NCBI GenBank assembly: GCA_014802325.1
Contig: JAAVCK010000026.1
Span: 174,135-238,134 of the forward strand
DNA from: Bacteroides sp.
GTDB taxonomy: Bacteria > Bacteroidota > Bacteroidia > Bacteroidales > Muribaculaceae
Reading direction: 5' to 3'
DNA: 64,000 nt
In this document: positions 50,291-59,011 of the stretch, piece by piece
How the letters are laid out: the number at the start of each line of letters is the position of its first letter
Numbering within the stretch: the stretch's first letter is position 1
Notes under the pieces: model-generated
What the model was told of the DNA's origin: nothing
Databases searched by the model: none
The model's input: the letters and a program-made list of their open reading frames with translations, nothing else
Made by a program: the position numbers and the translations under genes

Positions 50291-52285
50291 ATGGCAGAAT
50301 TACATGTCAGAATTGGCTTATCATTTCTCGCGATAGCCGGATCGCTTCCGATGTTTTCCCAGGAGAGCATCGATTCGCTCGTGTTGTCTGACGTAACGGT
50401 CACAGCACGTCGCCCCACGACGAAGATCACATCCGGTACACCTGTTCAGATGCTTTATACCGATAACCTTGCGGCTATCGGTGTTAACGACCTTGCCGAT
50501 GCCGTGAGGCGCTTTGCCGGAGTAAATGTGAAGGATTATGGCGGAATGGGCGGATTGAAGACCGTGTCGGTGCGCAACATGGGAGCTGCACATACGGGTG
50601 TGGCTTACGACGGAGTCCCTGTAAGCAACTGCCAGGGCGGACAGATAGATATAGGACGCTTTTCGCTCGACAATGTTGAGATGCTTTCGCTTGCGGTGGG
50701 ACAGGATAGTGATCCTCTCCAGCCAGCACGTATGTATTCGTCGGCAGCCGTGCTCAATATCACCACCGCACGCCCGAGTTTTACCCGTGGGCGGAATTTC
50801 GGCGGCAGGGTAGAGGTGAAGGGCGGCTCTTTTGGCTATGTCAACACTTCGGCCCGCTGGTGGCAGAGATTTTCCGACAGATGGACCGGTGCGGTCGACG
50901 GTAGCTTCAGTCGGGCAGACGGTAATTATCCATACCGATTGGTCAACGGAAGTGCAGTCTCGACCGAGCGCCGCAACAATAGCGACATAACTTCGTGGCA
51001 AGGCGAGGCCAACTTATTCTATACGCCTTCCGACCGGACCGAACTGAAGATAAAGGCATATTATTACTCCTCGCTCCGCGGATTGCCGGGAGCGCTGACT
51101 CTCTACAATCCGGTGTCAACCGAGCGGCTGTGGGATAGAAACGCATTCATTCAGTCAGTTTTCACCACGCGGTTATCGCCGAAATGGCGACTGCGTGCCA
51201 CCGCAAAATATAATTACGGATTTAACCGTGACCGTGAGAAAGGCAATCAGTTTGAGGGAGGAATCTACAAGAGCGTTCATCTCCAGCAGGAGGTGATGCT
51301 GTCGGCTTCAGCGCAGTATAGACCTACGGGAAATCTATCGGTCTCCGCGGCGCAGGATGGATATTACAATACCCTGTCGAGCACGATGGGAGAGTGTCCG
51401 TATCCCCGTCGCTTAACTTCGCTTACGGCATTGAGCGCCCGTTGGACACCCGGACCGCTTGATCTCACGGCTACTCTTGTCAATACATTTATCACCGAAA
51501 GTGTGAGGGCAGGTGAAAGACCCGGAGATATTGAGCGTCTTCTACCCTCGGTTTCGGTAGCATATCGGCCTGTATCGTCAGAGGAGTTTTACGTGAGGGC
51601 CATGTATAAGGATTCATTTCGAGCGCCGTCGTTCAACGATCTTTATTACGAGCGTCTGGGCAACGTAAACCTTCGCCCCGAACGCGCTAAGGAATATGAC
51701 TTCGGGCTGACATATACGCGGTCGTTAGGTTCGTGGCTCGACTATGTGACCGTGACTGCCGACGCATATTATAATACCGTGCGCGACAAGATTGTGGCGT
51801 TTCCGAGTACATATGCGTGGCACATGGCAAATTACGGCCGAGTCACCATCAGCGGTTTCGATGTCACACTCGCGGCGTCGGTTCGTCTACCCCGCAGTAT
51901 CAACCTGTCAGTTACAGGGTCGTTTACCCATCAGAAAGCTCTGGATAAAACATCTGAAACCACTAAAAACTATGGACAGCAGCTCCCATATACCCCCCGC
52001 AACAGCGGAAATGCGGGACTGACAGTGGCCACGCCATGGCTCACAGTAGGATATTCACTTGTGGGTGTGGGTCAAAAATACTATATGTCGCAGAATATTC
52101 CTGCAAATCTCATCAAGCGATATATTGAGCAGAACCTTACGCTGAGCCGGGAACTCAACTTTGGCAAAACGACGGTGACACTGCGTGGCGAATTGATAAA
52201 TTTCGCCGACGCCCACTATGAAGTGATAAAATATTATCCTATGCCCGGACGCTCGTGGCGGCTTACAGCAAGTGTGAAATTCTAA
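50291..52285 (+). CDS. btuB: TonB-dependent cobalamin receptor BtuB
   Basis: A 664-residue outer membrane receptor. ATG 50291 gives a signal peptide (ending PMFSQ); an in-frame TTG at 50255 would start only about 15 bp after the riboswitch and add no signal. TonB box-like LVLSDVTVTARRP, the plug motifs LADAVRRFAGVNVKDYGG and VSVRNMGAAHTGVAYDGVPVSN, and a 22-strand barrel ending with a terminal aromatic (WRLTASVKF) are present. Riboswitch control and the following genes identify vitamin B12 as the substrate. Confidence 0.92.
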   Translation: MAELHVRIGLSFLAIAGSLPMFSQESIDSLVLSDVTVTARRPTTKITSGTPVQMLYTDNLAAIGVNDLADAVRRFAGVNVKDYGGMGGLKTVSVRNMGAAHTGVAYDGVPVSNCQGGQIDIGRFSLDNVEMLSLAVGQDSDPLQPARMYSSAAVLNITTARPSFTRGRNFGGRVEVKGGSFGYVNTSARWWQRFSDRWTGAVDGSFSRADGNYPYRLVNGSAVSTERRNNSDITSWQGEANLFYTPSDRTELKIKAYYYSSLRGLPGALTLYNPVSTERLWDRNAFIQSVFTTRLSPKWRLRATAKYNYGFNRDREKGNQFEGGIYKSVHLQQEVMLSASAQYRPTGNLSVSAAQDGYYNTLSSTMGECPYPRRLTSLTALSARWTPGPLDLTATLVNTFITESVRAGERPGDIERLLPSVSVAYRPVSSEEFYVRAMYKDSFRAPSFNDLYYERLGNVNLRPERAKEYDFGLTYTRSLGSWLDYVTVTADAYYNTVRDKIVAFPSTYAWHMANYGRVTISGFDVTLAASVRLPRSINLSVTGSFTHQKALDKTSETTKNYGQQLPYTPRNSGNAGLTVATPWLTVGYSLVGVGQKYYMSQNIPANLIKRYIEQNLTLSRELNFGKTTVTLRGELINFADAHYEVIKYYPMPGRSWRLTASVKF

Positions 52286-52309
52286 TTACAAATCCAAAAT
52301 ATAAACAAC

Positions 52310-53437
52310 ATGAACTTAGCAAATTTCAAGTATTCATTCGTAGCTCTTGCGGCTGTGGCCGGAGTATTTACTTCGTGCAGTGACAGCGATGACAATGATT
52401 TCGATGACAACGGCTCAAAGGTTGTCCTTGGCAATAATCGAGTTTTCATACTCAATGAAGGTACTATGGGTATGAACAATGCCAATATAACATACTATAA
52501 CCCTGATAAATCGGGCGATATTATTGCCGATATATTCAAACTTCAGAATGGTGTTCAGCTCGGCGACAACGGAAATGATCTCATAGAGTACAACGACGAC
52601 ATGTATGTGGCCGTTTATGGCTCGAATTACCTCGCACGTCTCAACTCCGCAGGCGTAGAGATGGTGCGCAAAGAGTTTGCCTCAGATGCTGACTTCCGGG
52701 GCGGTATCCGATCGATCGATGCTGACAACGGCTTTATCTACGCATCGTTCTATGGCGGTGTGGTTGCCAAGTTTGATGCCCGGACTCTCGAAGTGAAGGC
52801 AAAGCTCACCACTACCGGCAGCAATCTCGAAGATATCGTGGTAGAAGACGGTAAAATCTATGTTGCTAACTCTTATGCTATAATCGACGGTGTGTATACA
52901 TATCTCGACGAGCTCATCGTGGTGGATGCCCGCACCTTCACTCAGCTTCCTTCAATCAAGGTCACATCCAATCCCAACCGTGTGCTCGAAGCTGACGATA
53001 AGATTTTCGTGATATCCAACGACTATTCGCAGGAAAGCTATGTATTACAGATGGTAGAACCTCGCAACGACAATAAAGTTACCGTAATAGGATATGCTAC
53101 CGATATGGCCGAGGATGACGATGTGCTCTATCTCGTTGACTCACGCACTGACTATACCACCACTCCGTTTACTACCACCAATACATTCTACAGCTATGAT
53201 ATAAAGCGCGGTTCGCTTAGCAATACTTCATTCCTCCGCAATGCTCCCGCCGAACTGGCATCGGCAAGCGTGTACTCTATGGCTGTCGACGATGAGACCG
53301 GCGATATCTATATCAATACCACATATTATACCTATAGCAACGGCGACGTCTACCGCTTCCGTCGCAACGGTACTTTCGTTGAGAAATTTGACTGCGGCGG
53401 TCAGAATCCCCGTGCAATGGTATTTATGGATAGATAA
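52310..53437 (+). CDS. btuG: BtuG-like surface beta-propeller lipoprotein
   Basis: A 375-residue lipoprotein (signal ending VFTSC, then an acidic SDSDDNDFDDN linker typical of surface-exposed Bacteroidetes lipoproteins). The body is a YncE/DUF5074-type seven-bladed propeller with repeats such as RVFILNEGTMG, NDLIEYNDDMYVAVYGSN, LEDIVVEDGKIYVANSY and VYSMAVDDETGDIYINTTYY. BtuG proteins capture cobalamin at the cell surface with very high affinity and sit on BtuB. Its place between btuB and btuF under the riboswitch supports this role. It shares one base with btuF. Confidence 0.85.
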   Translation: MNLANFKYSFVALAAVAGVFTSCSDSDDNDFDDNGSKVVLGNNRVFILNEGTMGMNNANITYYNPDKSGDIIADIFKLQNGVQLGDNGNDLIEYNDDMYVAVYGSNYLARLNSAGVEMVRKEFASDADFRGGIRSIDADNGFIYASFYGGVVAKFDARTLEVKAKLTTTGSNLEDIVVEDGKIYVANSYAIIDGVYTYLDELIVVDARTFTQLPSIKVTSNPNRVLEADDKIFVISNDYSQESYVLQMVEPRNDNKVTVIGYATDMAEDDDVLYLVDSRTDYTTTPFTTTNTFYSYDIKRGSLSNTSFLRNAPAELASASVYSMAVDDETGDIYINTTYYTYSNGDVYRFRRNGTFVEKFDCGGQNPRAMVFMDR

Positions 53438-54567
53438 TGTATAAAAACTATTCTTTTCTGCTTCCGGTGCTGATGCTGCTTGCCGCCTCGTGCGGCAGCG
53501 GCAGCTCCGGTGATTCGCATGTCGACTCTACACCTCTCGAACTCAAATATGCGTCGCTGCTCAGTATAGATCGTGGCGACGGATGGGATAGGGTGACAAT
53601 CACCAATCCGTGGGACACAACCACTACACTTCATACTTATATCCTCGTACCCGACACTGCTGAAATTCCGGGAGACATACCTGAAGGCACAGTAGTAAGG
53701 ACGCCACTGAAGCGGGCTGTAGTCTATTCGACCATTCATACCGATCTGTTTCGCGAACTCGGCGCTGAGGATATAGTAAAAGGAGTCACCGACGTGCCCT
53801 ATATTACGGACTCTACGGTAATATCCCGAATCCGAGCAGGCGAAATAACAGATTGCGGCATGCATACCGCTCCTTCGATTGAAAAAATTATCGCGCTTGC
53901 ACCCGACGGGGTGCTCGTGTCGCCCTATGAGAATTCCGGATCTTACGGCAAACTCGGTCAGCTGGGTATTCCGTTGATCGAATGTGCTGACTATATGGAA
54001 ATTTCGCCTTTGGCACGTGCCGAATGGGTGAAATTTTATGGATTGCTCTCGGGCCGTTTTGACGAGGCCTCCCGCATGTTTGAAGCCGAAGAAGGCAGAT
54101 ATAACGCGCTCAAGGAAAAAGCATCGGCCGCAACTGTACGTCCACGAGTGCTGCTTGATACTATGTACGGCGGTGTTTGGTACGTACCCGGCAAAAAATC
54201 CACCACCTCACAATTTATCAGTGATGCAGGTGGCGAAAATCCATTTGATATCTATCACGATGGAGGTAGTATCTCGCTAAGCGGTGAAAAAGTAATACAT
54301 ACCGCCGGCGACTCGCCTATATGGCTTATAAGATATTCACAGCCTACCCCGTTGACCATAGGCCAACTAAAGAGCGACAATGATCTTTATACAGCCGTAG
54401 ATGCTCTTCGCAATGGAAATGTATGGGGGGCTAATTCGGCTGAAGAAGATTATTTCTCCGTCATGCCTTTCCATCCGTCGGTATATCTCGATGATCTGAT
54501 TAAAGTAATTCATCCGGAGATGTCTGACTCCGTAGCGTCTCCTCGGTTTTTTCATAAGTTGCAGTGA
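53437..54567 (+). CDS. btuF: Cobalamin ABC transporter substrate-binding lipoprotein
   Basis: A 376-residue lipoprotein (signal ending LLAASC) of the periplasmic-binding-protein class III fold, with two lobes joined by a long helix. RAVVYSTIHTDLFRELGAEDIVKGV, PSIEKIIALAPDGVLVSPYEN and VRPRVLLDTMYGGVWYVPG are typical of BtuF/FecB relatives. It would pass B12 from BtuB to the BtuC permease. Stop and GTG start of btuC overlap (GTGA). Confidence 0.9.
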   Translation: MYKNYSFLLPVLMLLAASCGSGSSGDSHVDSTPLELKYASLLSIDRGDGWDRVTITNPWDTTTTLHTYILVPDTAEIPGDIPEGTVVRTPLKRAVVYSTIHTDLFRELGAEDIVKGVTDVPYITDSTVISRIRAGEITDCGMHTAPSIEKIIALAPDGVLVSPYENSGSYGKLGQLGIPLIECADYMEISPLARAEWVKFYGLLSGRFDEASRMFEAEEGRYNALKEKASAATVRPRVLLDTMYGGVWYVPGKKSTTSQFISDAGGENPFDIYHDGGSISLSGEKVIHTAGDSPIWLIRYSQPTPLTIGQLKSDNDLYTAVDALRNGNVWGANSAEEDYFSVMPFHPSVYLDDLIKVIHPEMSDSVASPRFFHKLQ

Positions 54568-55559
54568 AATTTACAGCGGTCATAATATCAGCGGTGGTGC
54601 TTTTCGTGCTGAATCTATTTATAGGAGCTGTGGACATACCGGCGTCTGTGGTTCTCGATATACTTATCGGCGACGGAGGCTCGGAGATAGAGCGATTCAT
54701 AATATTGAAGTCGCGTCTTCCTATGGCAGTTACAGCTGTGTTGGCCGGCAGTTCGCTCGCAGTGACCGGACTGATGCTCCAGACCGCTTTCAGAAATCCG
54801 CTTGCCGGACCGTCGGTGCTCGGCGTAAATTCCGGCGCTTCACTGGGAGTGGCCGTAGTGATGCTGCTCATGGGCGGAAGCGTGGGATTTGGCCTGACGT
54901 CGCTGCAGGGTTATGTAGCGGTGGTGGCAGGCGCTTTTGCCGGCAGTATTGCCATAATGGGTGTGCTTATCGGCCTATCCTCATTGCTTAGAAACACGCT
55001 GATGCTTCTTATTACCGGTATAATGATAGGCTATCTGGCCTCGTCGGTGATCATGATGCTTAACTTTCTGTCGACTGCCGAGGGTGTGCAGAGCTATGTG
55101 ATGTGGGGCATGAGCAGTTTTGCCGACGTCACCACGGCGCGCATGCCGCTCTTTGCATCTCTGTCTGTAGCCGGACTCTTAATGTCGCTCCTATTGGTAA
55201 AACCGCTTGACATAATGATGCTCGGCGACGGATATGCACGAAATATGGGTCTTAACGTAACCCGGCTGCGCAATATCCTTCTGCTGGCTACCGGACTGCT
55301 TACCGCTACCGTCACTGCTTTTTGCGGGCCCGTGGCATTCATAGGCTTGTCAGTGCCTCACATAGCCCGACTGATATTCCGGACTGATCTTCACCGCAGT
55401 CTGCTACCGGCTACCATGATAACCGGTGCGTGTGTGGCGCTGCTTTGTAATCTGCTTTGCGTATTGCCCGCCGAGACAGCACTTCCGCTCAATGCAGTGA
55501 CCCCGCTCGTAGGGGCGCCTGTGGTGATATGGGTTTTACTGTCGCGCCGCGACAGGTGA
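54564..55559 (+). CDS. btuC: Cobalamin ABC transporter permease
   Basis: A 331-residue FecCD/BtuC family permease with ten membrane helices, starting at GTG. SRLPMAVTAVLAGSSLAVTGLMLQTAFRNPLAGPSVLGVNSGA and FCGPVAFIGLSVPHIARLIF (the coupling-helix region that contacts the ATPase) are intact. No ATP-binding gene (btuD) follows; a strong terminator lies 22 bp after the stop. The ATPase must be encoded elsewhere or shared. Confidence 0.92.
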   Translation: MKFTAVIISAVVLFVLNLFIGAVDIPASVVLDILIGDGGSEIERFIILKSRLPMAVTAVLAGSSLAVTGLMLQTAFRNPLAGPSVLGVNSGASLGVAVVMLLMGGSVGFGLTSLQGYVAVVAGAFAGSIAIMGVLIGLSSLLRNTLMLLITGIMIGYLASSVIMMLNFLSTAEGVQSYVMWGMSSFADVTTARMPLFASLSVAGLLMSLLLVKPLDIMMLGDGYARNMGLNVTRLRNILLLATGLLTATVTAFCGPVAFIGLSVPHIARLIFRTDLHRSLLPATMITGACVALLCNLLCVLPAETALPLNAVTPLVGAPVVIWVLLSRRDR

Positions 55560-55580
55560 GAGCAGGCGATGAAAAAAATG

Positions 55581-55623
55581 ATTACGCCCGGCGTGCGATG
55601 GATTGGTGCACGCCGGGCGTAAT
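55581..55623. terminator. Bidirectional terminator between btuC and the HtrA gene
   Basis: A perfect 16-bp G/C-rich stem, 55581-55596 with 55608-55623, has an 11-base loop. It cleanly ends the B12 operon and the convergent protease gene. Confidence 0.92.
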
Positions 55624-55644
55624 ACTATTCAAGAGTTGTAATTT

Positions 55645-57174
55645 TTATTCTTCTCCGAGATTCACGAGATAGGCTTTAGTGCGTCCCGAGGGATAGACCC
55701 CGCGGAGCACGAGGAGCTTGTCGTCGTCATCTGATTTCATTATCTGGCGATAGATTTTCTCTACGTCGGCAGGAGAGGATACCTTCACATTGTTGATGGA
55801 GAGTATGATGTAATCTTTCTGCACACCTGCGTCGCGCATGTGTCCGTCAGAGAGATTCTTGACCTGCACACCGCCCGATATGCCGAGCAGGCGACGGGTA
55901 TCGTCGTCGACGGCTGCAAATTCAGCGCCGAGAGTGTCGATCGAACCTGGTTTTGTCACTTTGGTAGTGCCGTGGGTATTGAGGAGCTTGACCTCTACGG
56001 TGTGCTCCTTATTGTCGCGCACGTAAGTCACTTTCACGGTATCGCCGGGGCGGTATTTCGCAACTTGTTCCTGAAGCTGAGCCACATTGTCGGTATTGAC
56101 ACCGTTGATCTTCACTATTACGTCACCCTCCTTTATTCCGGCTTCAAGAGCCGAGGAGCGATCTGCCACCTGAGCTACATATACACCTTTGCTGACGGAG
56201 GTGATGTTATGTTCGCGCGCAACTTCATTGTTGAGATCCTGAATAGATACACCAAGTACCGCACGCTGCACGGCTCCATACTGGCGAATATCACCTACCA
56301 CTTTCTTGACTATGGAAGTGGGTATGGCAAACGAATAGCCGGCATAGTTGCCTGTCTGTGAATATATAGCTGTGTTGATGCCTATAAGTTGGCCCTGGAG
56401 ATTAACAAGCGCACCACCCGAGTTGCCCGGGTTGACAGCGGCGTCGGTCTGGATATATGACTCTATGCCCATAGGACGCGAGTGGGATACACCGGATATA
56501 CTGCGGGCCTTGGCCGATACAATACCGGTGGTGACGGTGGATGTGAAGCCGAAAGGATTGCCCACGGCAAGCACCCATTCGCCTACTTTTAGTTCCTCGC
56601 TGTCGCCTATAGGAATGACAGGAAGGTCAGTGGCATCAATTTTTATAAGAGCCAGATCGGTGGACGAATCCGTTCCTATTACCGTGGCATCAAATGTGCG
56701 GTTATCATTCAGAGTTACTTCCAGACGCTCGGCCTCATCGATTACGTGATTGTTTGTCACGATGTAACCGTCAGCGCTTATTATGACACCTGAGCCTAAA
56801 CCGGATTGCTGCTGTTTGGGCTGGTCGGGTTGCTGCTGAGGCTGGCTGCGCTGCGGACTGCCGAAGAAGTATTCAAAGAAAGGGTCATTGAAATATCCGC
56901 CCTGATTACGCGACTGGTATCGTGGTGTGACGAAGCTCTTGATGGAGACTACACCGTTGATAGTGTTTTCAGCCGCCGTGGTGAAATCGGCTTTAGATGC
57001 TTCGATAGGGGAATTGACTCGGTAATATCCGGCCGCTGCTCCTGTATCGGTTATGACATTGTCAGTGACGGGTACAGACGCATTGATAGATTGCCGGAAA
57101 GCAAATGTGGTGACAGCCGAGCCGAGCACTGCCGAACCGGTTGCAAGCAGGATGATCTTGTTGCTTAATTTCAT
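55645..57174 (-). CDS. degQ: Deg/HtrA family periplasmic serine protease
   Basis: A 509-residue trypsin-like protease for envelope quality control. An N-terminal signal or anchor (residues about 5-27) precedes the protease domain with H143 (TNNHVI), D173 (STDLALIKI) and S252 (NPGNSGGA). A Gln/Pro-rich loop (residues about 108-124) lies in the LA-loop position. Two PDZ domains follow (about 310-405 and 425-505; GIKEGDVIVKINGVNTDNV, then GVQKDYIILSINNVKVSSP). A CAAAAATC element near 57222 is only a weak promoter candidate on the minus strand. Confidence 0.95.
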   Translation of the reverse strand: MKLSNKIILLATGSAVLGSAVTTFAFRQSINASVPVTDNVITDTGAAAGYYRVNSPIEASKADFTTAAENTINGVVSIKSFVTPRYQSRNQGGYFNDPFFEYFFGSPQRSQPQQQPDQPKQQQSGLGSGVIISADGYIVTNNHVIDEAERLEVTLNDNRTFDATVIGTDSSTDLALIKIDATDLPVIPIGDSEELKVGEWVLAVGNPFGFTSTVTTGIVSAKARSISGVSHSRPMGIESYIQTDAAVNPGNSGGALVNLQGQLIGINTAIYSQTGNYAGYSFAIPTSIVKKVVGDIRQYGAVQRAVLGVSIQDLNNEVAREHNITSVSKGVYVAQVADRSSALEAGIKEGDVIVKINGVNTDNVAQLQEQVAKYRPGDTVKVTYVRDNKEHTVEVKLLNTHGTTKVTKPGSIDTLGAEFAAVDDDTRRLLGISGGVQVKNLSDGHMRDAGVQKDYIILSINNVKVSSPADVEKIYRQIMKSDDDDKLLVLRGVYPSGRTKAYLVNLGEE

Positions 57175-57317
57175 AATTGATTAAGGCTAAAATTAGTTTT
57201 GACTTTTTATACTATATGACGGCAAAAATCGTGCAATGTTATATGGCGAAGCGCTAAAAAAATCCACATTTAATTAAAATTAGGTGAAAATTTAACATTT
57301 TAAATTTTTACCTAAAA

Positions 57318-57349
57318 AATCCACCCGCACAAATGCATGCAGGTGGATT
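57318..57349 (-). terminator. Terminator of the small acidic protein gene
   Basis: AATCCACCCGCA (57318-57329) pairs with TGCAGGTGGATT (57338-57349) apart from one mismatch. On the minus strand a run of six T follows. The rest of the gap 57175-57317 is A/T-rich with no gene. Confidence 0.8.
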
Positions 57350-57373
57350 GAAATGTTTCGGGTCAGACTTGAA

Positions 57374-57640
57374 TCAATCTTCGAAATACTCCCCGGCCAC
57401 ACTCTCTATGGCGTCGTCGTCGGCAGCCCAACGGCCTGAATCGTCTGTGGGCATGGTCACGAGGTCCATTACTGAATAGTAGTCGAGATCATCATTGTCA
57501 GTATCGCCGTCTACTAATTTCACTTCGAGTGTCGAGGGATTGATTTCAATCTGAGTATCGTCGTCGTAAAGCTCTTCGCCTGCTATAAATTCTTCTACAG
57601 CGGCGCTGATGCGGTTGACGAGCTGATCATAAGCGTCCAT
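57374..57640 (-). CDS. Small acidic conserved-type protein
   Basis: An 88-residue, strongly acidic, cytoplasmic protein with no signal or membrane segment. It starts with a helical MDAYDQLVNRISAAVEEFIAG and continues with an Asp-rich strand region (YDDDTQIEINPSTLEVKLVDG) and a tail of alternating acidic residues. It has its own promoter (57670-57677) and terminator, which supports it as a real gene. I do not recognise a family; function unknown. Confidence 0.7.
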   Translation of the reverse strand: MDAYDQLVNRISAAVEEFIAGEELYDDDTQIEINPSTLEVKLVDGDTDNDDLDYYSVMDLVTMPTDDSGRWAADDDAIESVAGEYFED

Positions 57641-57669
57641 AGTGAAAAGTTGAATTATGAGTTATACGG

Positions 57670-57677
57670 CAAAGATA
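57670..57677 (-). promoter_or_regulatory. Promoter -7 box of the small acidic protein gene
   Basis: CAAAGATA is TATCTTTG on the minus strand, 30 bp before the start codon. Confidence 0.6.
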
Positions 57678-57692
57678 ATGAAAAAATCCGAA

Positions 57693-58925
57693 TTATTTCT
57701 CGCGGGCTTCAAATCCGGCGGCATGCACGGCATCGATCACGGCGCTGTGGTCAGCTCTGCCGTCAACCGTAGCGATTCCGGCCTGAAGATCTACTTCAAC
57801 GGTGTTGACACCGTCAACGCCTGCGATAGCTTTCTTTACTGCGTTCTGGCAGTGGGGGCAGTTCATCCCGGTGATGATATATTCTTTAGTCATATCGGTA
57901 TAAGTAATTTGAGGGTTATAGAATCGGCGTATAAGCGAATATATGAGCAGAGAAGCAAGTATGGCTGAGCAGAAGGTGGAGAATGTATTAAACTCGTGGT
58001 GACACGCTCCGTGCATAGCTTCGCTCTGACCTATGGCAAACCAATGAGCGGGCATGAAGTAATCGATAGCGAGACCCATAGCCATGGCTCCGGCAATGAT
58101 TGAGCCGAGATACACCGTAGCGGCCCGGCGTCCCATCTCACGGGATATGAGGGTGAATGACGCGAAGTTGGCGGCGGGTCCGGCCATCAGAAGCACAAAT
58201 GCTGTGCCGGGAGAGAGGCCCTTGAGCATAAGTGAGAGCGCGATTGGTATTGACCCGGTGGCACACACATACATCGGCACCGCTACCAACAGGGCTAATA
58301 TCATGGAAAGTATGGGGCGATTGCCGAGTATGGCGAAAAAGTCGGAGGGCACATATACGGTGATGAGCGCTGCGATAATCAGCCCGACAGTAAGCCACAG
58401 GCCTATGCTCGATACCAGATCCACGAAACCGTAGCGCAAGGAGGCAATAATCTTATCAGCGAATGTCGAGTGACGGCTGTCGGTTGCATCGGGTGCGTAA
58501 GAGCAAGTTTCGGCCGAGGATTCACCACGTTCGGTAGTGCCTACGGCAGCTCCACCTGCCACGGCGGTGACAAGAGCCGCCACCGGGCGAAGCACTGCGA
58601 ATGCCGGCCCGAGGAGTGACCACGTGGCCGCTATTGAATCAACTCCCGTCTGAGGTGTGGAGATAAGAAATGCCGACGAAGCTGCGCGCGATGCACCATT
58701 GCGTCGCATGGCGATGGCCGTAGGAAGCACTCCGCATGAGCACAGCGGAAGAGGAACACCTATAAGGGCAGCTTTGATTACTGATGGCAGATTGTTGCCG
58801 GAGAGATGGCGGGCAAAGGTCTCGCGTGACACAAATGCATGAAGCACTCCGGCTATGAGAAAGCCGAGCAGTATGTATGGCGACATCTCGTTGAGCATGT
58901 ATAAGAGAGAATCTAAAAAGGTCAT
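57693..58925 (-). CDS. SO_0444 family Cu/Zn efflux permease with C-terminal HMA domain
   Basis: A 410-residue protein. Residues about 1-340 form an eight-helix DUF318-type permease with GVPLPLCSCGVLPTAIAMRRNG and its repeat VAVPMYVCATGSIPIALSLMLKG; these conserved cysteines are thought to bind the metal. After the last helix, residues about 345-410 are a CopZ-like heavy-metal-associated domain (GMNCPHCQNAVKKAI, C356 and C359). The domain begins with its own methionine, so it may derive from a fused chaperone gene. It probably exports a soft metal ion such as Cu or Zn. It lies downstream of the HMA-AraC regulator on the same strand, with a separate promoter. Confidence 0.88.
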   Translation of the reverse strand: MTFLDSLLYMLNEMSPYILLGFLIAGVLHAFVSRETFARHLSGNNLPSVIKAALIGVPLPLCSCGVLPTAIAMRRNGASRAASSAFLISTPQTGVDSIAATWSLLGPAFAVLRPVAALVTAVAGGAAVGTTERGESSAETCSYAPDATDSRHSTFADKIIASLRYGFVDLVSSIGLWLTVGLIIAALITVYVPSDFFAILGNRPILSMILALLVAVPMYVCATGSIPIALSLMLKGLSPGTAFVLLMAGPAANFASFTLISREMGRRAATVYLGSIIAGAMAMGLAIDYFMPAHWFAIGQSEAMHGACHHEFNTFSTFCSAILASLLIYSLIRRFYNPQITYTDMTKEYIITGMNCPHCQNAVKKAIAGVDGVNTVEVDLQAGIATVDGRADHSAVIDAVHAAGFEAREK

Positions 58926-58960
58926 GGCGGTATTTTTACACTGTACTTATTTTACGAGTG

Positions 58961-58968
58961 CAAAATTA
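58961..58968 (-). promoter_or_regulatory. Promoter -7 box of the metal permease gene
   Basis: CAAAATTA is TAATTTTG on the minus strand, 36 bp before the permease start. The 15-bp inverted repeat at 58985-58999 covers the -33 region. Confidence 0.65.
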
Positions 58969-58984
58969 CTGCATACACCCCTTG

Positions 58985-58999
58985 AATCTGTTACAGATT
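58985..58999. promoter_or_regulatory. Putative operator: 15-bp perfect inverted repeat
   Basis: AATCTGT-T-ACAGATT is a perfect 7-1-7 palindrome lying between the regulator's stop codon and the permease -7 box, at the -33 position. It is a candidate binding site for the HMA-AraC regulator encoded next to it. It is too short and lacks the T run expected for a terminator. Confidence 0.5.
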
Positions 59000-59011
59000 T
59001 TTGCCAATGTG

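Noticed and set aside
58985..58999. The inverted repeat read as a terminator of the HMA-AraC gene
   Set aside because: The 7-bp arms with a one-base centre cannot form a normal hairpin loop and are not followed by a convincing T run on the minus strand; an operator is a better reading.
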